Assembly: GCA_050486265.1 (NCBI GenBank)
Contig: JBJHCY010000005.1
Span: 62,001-126,000 of the forward strand
Length of the DNA stretch: 64,000 nucleotides
DNA from: SLFH01 sp050486265
Lineage (GTDB): Bacteria; Planctomycetota; Phycisphaerae; Phycisphaerales; UBA1924
Reading direction: 5' to 3'
Part shown: piece by piece, positions 55,482 to 62,442 of the stretch
Numbering within the stretch: the stretch's first letter is position 1
How the letters are laid out: each line of letters opens with the position of its first letter
Translations under genes and position numbers: made by a program
Notes under the pieces: model-generated
Database searches by the model: none
Told to the model about the DNA's origin: nothing
What the model saw: only the letters and a program-made list of their open reading frames with translations

Positions 55482-56678
55482 GTGGAAGTCTCCGGATCCC
55501 AGGGCGCTTCCCCGGGCGCGCGAACCGTACAGGTCCGGGCGGGGGCGGGTTCTTACAGCGTGCGTGTCGGCCCAGGGATGCTCGGTCTGGTCGGGCCGGC
55601 GTGCCGTGAGTTGTTCCCCGGCGCGCGCCGAGCCTTTGTGATCGCCGACGCCGGCGTGCCCGGGGCGCTCGTCGACGGGGCTGCAGGATCGCTCGCCGAC
55701 GCGGGCTTCGGTGTGGGGCGCACCGCGATCGCGCCGACCGAGCGGGGCAAGTCGCTCGAAACGCTCGGCCGCCTGCTCGGCGAGCTGCTCGCCTCCGGGC
55801 ACGAGCGGAGCGACCCGATCGTCGCGGTCGGGGGCGGGATCGTCGGGGACGTCGCGGGGTTCGCTTCGGCGAGTTACCGCCGGGGCTGCCCGGTCGTGCA
55901 GTGCCCCACGACGCTGCTCTCGATGGTCGACGCGAGCGTCGGGGGCAAGACCGGGGTGAACCTGACCCACCCGGGCACAGGGCGGCTGCTCAAGAACATG
56001 GCCGGCGCGTTCCACCAGCCCTCGCTGGTGCTGGCCGACACTGACACGCTCGGGTCGCTGCCCGAGCGCGTCTATCGGGCGGGCCTCGGCGAGTGCGTCA
56101 AGCACGCGCTGCTGTCGGCGCCTTTCGGCGACGCGGATCTTCTGGAGTGGACCGAACGCAATGCCGCGCCGATCGCCCGGCGCGACCCGGCGATCATGCC
56201 GGAGTTGATCGCGCGGAATGTCGCCGTCAAGGCGGCGGTCGTGGCGACGGACGAGCGGGAAACAGCCGCCAGCGGCGGGCGCGCGCTGCTCAACCTCGGC
56301 CACACCTTCGCCCACGCGATCGAGACGATCGAACGACTCACACCCTCCGGTCGCCCGGAAGACTCGCCGCTGATGCATGGTGAGGCGGTGGCGCTCGGGC
56401 TGGTCGCGGCCTGCGAGGCGGGTGCGGGGCTGGGGCTGACCGCCCCCGGTCTGGGCGGGCGTGTGCGCACGCTGCTGCAGACGCTTGGCCTGCCGACGAA
56501 GGTTGTTGGGTTGCCCGGTGCGGTGTCTGTGATTGCGGACATGCGTGCGGACAAGAAGAGCCGCGGCGGGAAGCTGCGGATTGTCGTGCCCACGACGAGC
56601 GGGGCCTGCACGACCGTGGACGCGCCCGACGAAACGACCCTGATCCGGGGATTGGCGGCGATCGGCGCTTCGGCCTGA
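55482..56678 (+). CDS. aroB: 3-dehydroquinate synthase
   Basis: GTG 55482, with GGAAGG upstream, gives 398 residues. Signatures include VAVGGGIVGDVAGFASASY (NAD-binding), QCPTTLLSMVDASVGGKTGVN, the zinc-binding region beginning AGLGECVKHALL, and LNLGHTFAHAIE with the two metal His. LMHGEAVALGL also fits. The enzyme converts DAHP to 3-dehydroquinate in the shikimate pathway. About 30 extra residues precede the usual start. One of the three ACGT sites in the window (55849) lies in the conserved GDVAGF codons. Confidence 0.96.
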   Translation: MEVSGSQGASPGARTVQVRAGAGSYSVRVGPGMLGLVGPACRELFPGARRAFVIADAGVPGALVDGAAGSLADAGFGVGRTAIAPTERGKSLETLGRLLGELLASGHERSDPIVAVGGGIVGDVAGFASASYRRGCPVVQCPTTLLSMVDASVGGKTGVNLTHPGTGRLLKNMAGAFHQPSLVLADTDTLGSLPERVYRAGLGECVKHALLSAPFGDADLLEWTERNAAPIARRDPAIMPELIARNVAVKAAVVATDERETAASGGRALLNLGHTFAHAIETIERLTPSGRPEDSPLMHGEAVALGLVAACEAGAGLGLTAPGLGGRVRTLLQTLGLPTKVVGLPGAVSVIADMRADKKSRGGKLRIVVPTTSGACTTVDAPDETTLIRGLAAIGASA

Positions 56679-56693
56679 CCGCGATCGACTTGT

Positions 56694-56706
56694 TTGCTTG
56701 AAGCAA
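56694..56706. promoter_or_regulatory. 13-bp perfect palindrome, possible operator
   Basis: TTGCTTGAAGCAA is a perfect inverted repeat with a central G, in an AT-rich patch 16 bp after the aroB stop and 178 bp before the ParA-CBM start. It could be a repressor site for the parA operon. No -35/-10 pair is convincing nearby. Confidence 0.35.
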
Positions 56707-56883
56707 CAGTATTTGTCGGGGCCGAATGGGCGGGTCTGCGTAATTTCCCGCGTAGCGCCTGAATCCTCAAGGGTTTGCGCGATCGCACCCGATAACGCGC
56801 GGACCGGACAACGATTTTGTATGTGCAGGGATGCGGGCGGCGCATGCCGTCTGTCGGACCGCCACGCCCATGGAGGGGCCCCC

Positions 56884-58290
56884 GTGCGGACCATCGCGAT
56901 TATCAACCAGAAGGGCGGTTGCGGCAAGACCACGACCGCGATCAGCCTCGCGGGGATCTTCGCCCGGTTGGGGGCGCGGACGCTCCTGGTCGATGTCGAT
57001 CCGCAATCGCACTGCGCCGCGGGGCTTGCGATCCCCGAGCAGCGGATCGACCTGGACATCGGCGACGCGATGCTGGCCGATCCTGAGAAGTTCGACGAGG
57101 AACGCCTGCTGTGGCGGGTGACGCGGAATCTTGATCTGGCGCCGAGCCGCACGAGGATCGCGGGGCTCGAAGCCTCGCGGGGCGGGCTCGCTGATGCGGA
57201 GGACAAGGAGCTGCGGCTTTCGCGGGTGCTCGGAAAACTGTCCCACAGGTACGATGTCTGCCTGATCGACTGTTCGCCATCGATCGGTCTCCTGGCGTAC
57301 AACGCGATCAGCGCGGCGGACGCGGCGCTGATCCCCGTCGAGACGAGCTTCTTCAGCCTGCAGGGCGCGACGCGTCAGGTCTCGGCGATCCGCTCGCTGG
57401 CCAAAAGGCTTGAAAGCCGGATCACGACCTGGGTTTTGCCGACGATCCACGATCCTTCGAGCCCTCTGGCGAAGGACCTGCTTTCGGAGCTTCGCAAGCG
57501 TTTCGGGCAGCGTGTCGCGCCGGTGACGGTTCGCCGCGACGAGGCGCTGCGAGAATCGGTCTCGTTCGGGCAGCCGATCGTGGACTACGCCCCCGCTTCT
57601 GTCGGCGCGACGGACTACCGGTCGCTGGCGCTCTGGCTGGCGGATGTGCTGAAGATCTCGATCGATCGTTCCGCGGCGGAGGCGACGCCGGAGCCGACGC
57701 GGGCGCCGGCCCGAGCGACGCCGCCCGAGCCTGTTGTGGCGTCTGGGAGCGGCGAGCAGCTCGAACGAATGGAAACCAAGCCGAACGGCGCGGGGCTGAG
57801 CCGCGCTGAGGATCTCACGCGTCGGGCCCAGGCGCTGCAGCGTCGTCTGCAGGGCATCGGCGCGCCGGTCCGCATCGCCGAGGACGAGGGCGACGGGTCA
57901 CGCGTGGGCGGGCGTCCCTTGAGCGACACGCTGCGTCGGCTGTACGGCGCGAGGGCGACGGCGTCGGGCGTTCTGTTTGTGCAGCCGGCGACGATCGGCG
58001 AGCGCGTCTGCGTCGCGGGCGGCTTCAACGGTTGGTCCGACAGCGCGGCGCCGATGCGTCTGAACGAAGAGATGGGCGTGTTCGAGCTCTGCCTGACGCT
58101 CCCCGCGGGGCGTCACGAGTACCGGCTGGTCGTCGACGGGCGCTGGGGCCCGGATAAGTACAACCCGCTGACGGCGAACAACCCTTACGGCGAGCCCAAC
58201 AGCGTGGTTGTTGTGCATGAGCGACCTGTCCCCGCGGTCTTGAAGCGTCCGTCGGGGTCTTTGTGCGTGGCTGAGGAGCAGCGACGATGA
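56884..58290 (+). CDS. ParA-type ATPase fused to a glycogen-binding (AMPK1/CBM48-like) domain
   Basis: GTG 56884, preceded by GGAGGGG, gives 468 residues. Residues 1-257 form a complete ParA/Soj ATPase: deviant Walker A NQKGGCGKTTTA with signature Lys10 and Lys15, VDVDPQSHCAAGL, and Walker A-prime YDVCLIDCSPSIGLL. A Pro/Ala-rich, then helical linker covers about 258-370. Residues 372-450 match carbohydrate modules of the AMPK-beta/CBM48 type: VCVAGGFNGWSD (Trp384), GVFELCLTLPAGRHEYRLVV, DGRWGPDKYNP (Trp421) and NPYGEPNSVVVV. No parB and no membrane segment are present. A ParA that can bind alpha-glucan could position polysaccharide granules over the nucleoid, as McdA does for carboxysomes. 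That is inference. Confidence 0.9.
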   Translation: MRTIAIINQKGGCGKTTTAISLAGIFARLGARTLLVDVDPQSHCAAGLAIPEQRIDLDIGDAMLADPEKFDEERLLWRVTRNLDLAPSRTRIAGLEASRGGLADAEDKELRLSRVLGKLSHRYDVCLIDCSPSIGLLAYNAISAADAALIPVETSFFSLQGATRQVSAIRSLAKRLESRITTWVLPTIHDPSSPLAKDLLSELRKRFGQRVAPVTVRRDEALRESVSFGQPIVDYAPASVGATDYRSLALWLADVLKISIDRSAAEATPEPTRAPARATPPEPVVASGSGEQLERMETKPNGAGLSRAEDLTRRAQALQRRLQGIGAPVRIAEDEGDGSRVGGRPLSDTLRRLYGARATASGVLFVQPATIGERVCVAGGFNGWSDSAAPMRLNEEMGVFELCLTLPAGRHEYRLVVDGRWGPDKYNPLTANNPYGEPNSVVVVHERPVPAVLKRPSGSLCVAEEQRR

Positions 58291-59582
58291 GCGAAGCGCC
58301 GCATCTGTCATTCCGCCCGGCGGAGCCGGACGATTCCCCGCTTCCTCCCCCCGCTTCGATCGGCAGGATCGAGGACCCCGACGAAGGAGAGTACGACGCG
58401 CTGGCGGACCTGTTCCTCGGCGATCGGCCGAAGACGCGTGCGGCGACGCCGCCCGTGCCGGCTGTAACCATGCGCGGGCCGAGCGCCCGCGCGAGGCTCG
58501 AAGCGGTGGTGCTGGGCAATCTGCCCGTGCTCGCGGGGGCGTGGCTGCGCCAGTACGCCGACGCCCGTGCGAGGATCAGCGGCGGCCCGGCGGCGCTGGT
58601 GCGCTGCCAGCCGGGCTCGATCAGCATCGAGCTTGTCGGCCCCGGCGCGGCGCAGATCGACGCCCGGGCTTCGGGGCTCGAAGCGGCGCTGCGGATCGCT
58701 TCGGCGTGCGACGCGGTCGTGCTGCGGCTGGAAGAGACGCAGGCGTCTTCGGCGCACGCGATGGAGCGGCTGGACGCCGTGACGCTGCTGACGAGCGCCG
58801 ACGATGCGGCGCTGGTCTCGGGGTATCGAACACTCAAGAGCTTGGCGGGCGTGCTCGGCGAGAGCGCGACCGGGCTGCGCGTCGCGTGGATGGGCGTGAA
58901 CGACGAGCGTGCGTCAGCGGCCGCGGCCCGGCTTTCGGGCGCGTGCGGGACCTTCCTCGGGCGCGAGCTTGAGACTTCTGCGGTCTGCCCCCGCGTGGAC
59001 GCGGTCGAGGCGGTGACGCTGTATCGCGGCTCGCAGGAGATCGATACCGAGCGGCTGCTCTCGATCCTGAGCGAGCCGCCGGTTCGGCGTGAAGAAGCCC
59101 GGCGCGAAGAAGCCCCGCGGCCGACGCTGCGTCATGCCGAAGCAGTCGGGCGCGAAGCTGTCCCCCCGGTCGAGCCTTCGCGTGCGGAGGTGAAGCCGAC
59201 CGGCTCGGCCCCCGATCCGTTTACGCTGCTGGACGGGATCGAACGCCTCGGCTTCTCGTGTCCGGATGCGCCGGGCGTGGTGCTCGGGGCGGACGCGGCG
59301 GGGCGGCTGGTGCTGATCGCCGAGGCGATGGGCGAGCAGTCGATCGGCGAGGCGGTGCGCGAGCTTTCTGCCGCTTCGGCTTGGTCGATCAAACAGTCGG
59401 GGCTGATCCGGCTCGCGTCGTCGCGCGTGACCGATCTTGACGGCGCCAGCCCGCCGAGGCGGGTGCTGATGACCGACCGCCCGCGCGAGGCCCGTCCCTT
59501 GCTCGACGGCGAGGTCTCGGTGTATCTTCTGAGCCCTGCCCGACCCGCGGCGGATTCGTCGTGGGCGTGCGTGGAGCTCTGA
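58287..59582 (+). CDS. Partner of ParA-CBM; MinD/FlhG-like protein lacking a P-loop
   Basis: The ATG overlaps the ParA-CBM stop (ATGA), so the two are made together. The 431-residue protein has an acidic N-terminal part (GRIEDPDEGEYDALADLFLG), a middle domain at about 55-250 and a C-terminal domain at about 305-425 separated by an Arg/Glu-rich linker. The middle domain recalls the second half of MinD-type ATPases: DAVVLRLEETQASSAHAMER, TLLTSADDAALVSGYRTLKS, VAWMGVNDERASAAAARLSG and FLGRELETSAVCPRVDAVEA. No Walker A (GKT/S) exists anywhere, so it cannot hydrolyse ATP in the usual way. It may be a regulatory pseudo-ATPase or the adaptor that substitutes for ParB. The homology is by eye. Confidence 0.7.
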   Translation: MSEAPHLSFRPAEPDDSPLPPPASIGRIEDPDEGEYDALADLFLGDRPKTRAATPPVPAVTMRGPSARARLEAVVLGNLPVLAGAWLRQYADARARISGGPAALVRCQPGSISIELVGPGAAQIDARASGLEAALRIASACDAVVLRLEETQASSAHAMERLDAVTLLTSADDAALVSGYRTLKSLAGVLGESATGLRVAWMGVNDERASAAAARLSGACGTFLGRELETSAVCPRVDAVEAVTLYRGSQEIDTERLLSILSEPPVRREEARREEAPRPTLRHAEAVGREAVPPVEPSRAEVKPTGSAPDPFTLLDGIERLGFSCPDAPGVVLGADAAGRLVLIAEAMGEQSIGEAVRELSAASAWSIKQSGLIRLASSRVTDLDGASPPRRVLMTDRPREARPLLDGEVSVYLLSPARPAADSSWACVEL

Positions 59583-59686
59583 GCCCGCCTGTACACGCTG
59601 CGAAGTCGTCGCGGCGAATTTGTCGCGAGTGCGGGGCCCGGAGTCGCTCGGTTGTCTCTTTGTCTTTGAATTGCTCGGGAGCTGCG

Positions 59687-60550
59687 ATGACCTCTGCGAT
59701 GGTGCGTGTCGGTGTTGTCGTGTTGGTGGTGCTGTGTGTTGCGGCCGGCGCGTGGGCGGATCGGTCTGCGATCGACGAACGCCGGTCGATGGTTGATCGG
59801 CCGGGGGCCCTGGTGATCGCGGGCGGGAGCGGGCTCGGTGACGAGATTTTCGGGGCGTTCCGCGAGCTTGCCGGCTTCGGCCCCGCGTCGGTGGTGGTGA
59901 TCCCGACGGCCAGCGATCGGGCCGACCGTGAAGACTACGACCGGACGCTCATCCGCCAGTGGAAAGCACGCGGGTTCGAGTGGGTGACGGTGCTGCACAC
60001 GCGCGACCGGGAGGAGGCGGACACCGAGGCGTTCGCGTCTGCGATTTCGCGGGCCGACGCCGTCTGGTTCGGGGGCGGGCAGCAGTCGAGGCTTGCGCAG
60101 TCGTATCTGGGCACGCGCGTCGAAACCGAGCTTCATCGTTTGCTCGATCGGGGCGGCGTGATCGGCGGGAGTTCGGCGGGAGCGGCGATCCAATCTCGCG
60201 TGATGATCGCGGGGGGCAACCCCGAGGCCCGCGTCGCCGAGGGGATCGATCTTTTGCGTGGCTCGGTGGTCGATCAGCACTTTTCGGAGCGCAGCCGCCA
60301 GCCGAGGCTTCGCGGCGTGGTCGAGGCGAGGCCGGGACTGCTCGGGCTGGGGATCGACGAACGGACGGCCCTTGTTGTTCGTGTGCGCGACGGGCGCGTC
60401 GTTGGCGAGGTCGTCGGGAGGGCGGGCGTGCACTTGATGACGGCCGACGGGTCGGGCGAGGTGCGGGAGGAGAGCTTCGCGCCCGGCGACCGGCTGGATG
60501 TGGTGACGGGCAAGCGGATCGAAGCGACGGCGCCCGCGTCGGCGGATTGA
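59687..60550 (+). CDS. Secreted cyanophycinase-like S51 peptidase
   Basis: ATG 59687, with GGGAG upstream, gives 287 residues. A signal peptide is evident (VGVVVLVVLCVAAGAWA). The S51 fold shows ALVIAGGSG, VVIPTASDRADRE, AVWFGGGQQSRLAQS, the Ser nucleophile in IGGSSAGAAIQS, and DQHFSERSRQPRL, which is characteristic of cyanophycinase. The enzyme family cleaves beta-Asp-Arg units or related isopeptide/peptide bonds. Export argues for scavenging external substrate rather than turning over internal granules. It starts 104 bp after the preceding gene, so it may belong to the same transcript, and converges with the beta-helix gene (2 bp between stops). Confidence 0.88.
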   Translation: MTSAMVRVGVVVLVVLCVAAGAWADRSAIDERRSMVDRPGALVIAGGSGLGDEIFGAFRELAGFGPASVVVIPTASDRADREDYDRTLIRQWKARGFEWVTVLHTRDREEADTEAFASAISRADAVWFGGGQQSRLAQSYLGTRVETELHRLLDRGGVIGGSSAGAAIQSRVMIAGGNPEARVAEGIDLLRGSVVDQHFSERSRQPRLRGVVEARPGLLGLGIDERTALVVRVRDGRVVGEVVGRAGVHLMTADGSGEVREESFAPGDRLDVVTGKRIEATAPASAD

Positions 60551-60552
60551 AC

Positions 60553-62199
60553 TCAGCGTGTTGGTCGATCGCGCGGGCCGAGGCGCCTGCGGAGTTGGTC
60601 TTCGTAGAGCGACTGCGGCACGAGCGTTGCGCCCTCGCCGACGCCCTCGACAAAGTCTTCGGGGCTTGTGTCGCGCGCGGGGTGCGGGCCCGAGCCGGGG
60701 ACGAGGACGGGGCGCGTGCGCACGCCCGTCGCCTCGCCCTGCGTGCCGATGACATACCCCCAGCCGAACTGGCGGCTGTCGACGACGACGCCCGCTCTTG
60801 GGTGGGCCGCTTCGCCGATTGTGTTCCAGAAGACCGATTGTGTGGTCGGGTGGCCGTGGACGATCGTGCCCCACGGGCGGTAGCGGGCTTCGAGCCAGTC
60901 GCGGTTGACGGTGACGGCGTCGAAGAGGTTGGCGGGGCTGAGGTGCATGTGGAAGTCGCTGGCGAGCATCGCGTCCTCGGCGCGGCTGCGGTGGACGACA
61001 TTGCCGCTGGTCCAGAGGGATTTGAAGCTGAAGTTGTGTCGCCCGTGGGTGACGCGTGACTCGGTGACGAGGCAGTCGCTGCCGGAGAAGGTGATGCCGT
61101 AGCCGTTGCCTCCGGCGCCCTTGTACTGCGGCCTCTGGACGACGCATCCCTTGACGGTGATGTTGCGCGACATGTGCAGGAGGAAGCCGTTGGAGACCAT
61201 GTGGATGTCGTTGTTGTTGGTCTTGGGCCTTGCGGTGTGGACATCGCGGATCCAGCCGTTGACGGTGTGGTAGAAGGTGATGAGGTGGGCGCCGTGGACG
61301 TCGTAGGCGGCCGTGCCTTCTTCGCGGAAGTCGTTTGCCGCGAAGCCCTCGCCGGGGTGCTCGATCATGGCGATGGAGAGGGACTCGACGCCGACTTCTT
61401 CGAGGTGCTGAGGCGAGAGGCGGTGCAGGCGGGCGTTGTCGCGGACAGGGAGGGGGTAGCGGATGGGGATGTCGAACTCGACGGTGCGCCCGTCGGCGCT
61501 GACCCGCGTGATCCGGCGGTAGAAGGCGACGGCGCCCATGCGGGTTTGCCAGAGGCCGGTCATGTCGTGGTCGGCGATGAACTCGTCGGTCGCGTCGCTG
61601 AGGAGGACGATCCACTCGCCCTCCTTGAGGTCGGCGGGCTCGGCGAGGCGGACGCGGTTGGTTCGGTTCGCTGCGTCGGCGGCGAGCGGGAACGGTTCGC
61701 CCGAGGCGCGCAGCCAGACGCGCGAGGGTGTGTCGGTTGGCGCGACGCGGATGACATCGCGTTGACGCATGTTCGGATCGGTGTTGATGATGGTGGTCAC
61801 GCCGGGGCCGGCGCCTCGGAGGACGACGCCGCTGCGGCTGATGCGCAGGGCGGCCCGCTCGCCATCGGGCGGCGCGACGCGGAAGGTTCCGGGGCCGAGG
61901 AGGAGGACGCCGCCGGCGTTGTCTGCGAGGCGGTCGAGCGCATGCTGGATGCGCTCGGTGTCGTCGCTGTCGTCGTCGGTTGCTTCGAGCGTGAGGGACG
62001 CGGGCGAATCGGCGGGCGGGAGCGGGCGCTCGCCATTTGCGTAGCCGGCGTAGGAGAAGTCGTGGAGGAAGCGGCCCTCGGCGTCGGTGTGCTGGGGCGT
62101 CCAGTTGATCGGGTAGAGCGTGCTGCGCCAGGGCGTCGCGTTTGCGAACGCAACCGGAACGCAGAACGACACAACAAGAAGGCGGTTGAGTCTTTGCAT
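60553..62199 (-). CDS. Secreted right-handed beta-helix (pectate-lyase-like) protein
   Basis: ATG 62199 gives 548 residues with a signal peptide (LNRLLVVSFCVPVAFANA). A pectate-lyase superfamily start is visible: TDDDSDDTERIQHALDRLAD, followed by AGGVLLLGPGTFRV and SGVVLRGAGPGVTTI. Repeated strand turns then follow (NITVKGCVVQRPQYKG, DCLVTESRVTHGRHNFSFKS, NVVHRSRAEDAMLASDFHMH). This fits a right-handed beta-helix enzyme acting on polysaccharide. The precise activity (lyase or hydrolase, and on which polymer) is not readable. One of the three ACGT sites (61298) lies here. A 243-bp gap separates it from the next, divergent gene. Confidence 0.85.
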   Translation of the reverse strand: MQRLNRLLVVSFCVPVAFANATPWRSTLYPINWTPQHTDAEGRFLHDFSYAGYANGERPLPPADSPASLTLEATDDDSDDTERIQHALDRLADNAGGVLLLGPGTFRVAPPDGERAALRISRSGVVLRGAGPGVTTIINTDPNMRQRDVIRVAPTDTPSRVWLRASGEPFPLAADAANRTNRVRLAEPADLKEGEWIVLLSDATDEFIADHDMTGLWQTRMGAVAFYRRITRVSADGRTVEFDIPIRYPLPVRDNARLHRLSPQHLEEVGVESLSIAMIEHPGEGFAANDFREEGTAAYDVHGAHLITFYHTVNGWIRDVHTARPKTNNNDIHMVSNGFLLHMSRNITVKGCVVQRPQYKGAGGNGYGITFSGSDCLVTESRVTHGRHNFSFKSLWTSGNVVHRSRAEDAMLASDFHMHLSPANLFDAVTVNRDWLEARYRPWGTIVHGHPTTQSVFWNTIGEAAHPRAGVVVDSRQFGWGYVIGTQGEATGVRTRPVLVPGSGPHPARDTSPEDFVEGVGEGATLVPQSLYEDQLRRRLGPRDRPTR

Positions 62200-62442
62200 G
62201 GCCTTGCAGCGTACGCGGTGACGCTGTCGCATGGCTGAACAGACCGGGATCGGACGGTGTTTGGATTCTTTCAACCGCTTGCGGCGGACGCTTCGGATGA
62301 TTATGGTGAATGATCACAGGAATCGAGAGGCGGTGAGCGTTCTTTCGCCGGCCCGCGCGGTGCGGGCGGTGGTTGACGGCTCGCCGCCGAGACGCGGGCG
62401 AAGCCCGGCGGATTGCAGGCGCCTTCGGCGACAGGACGCAAG

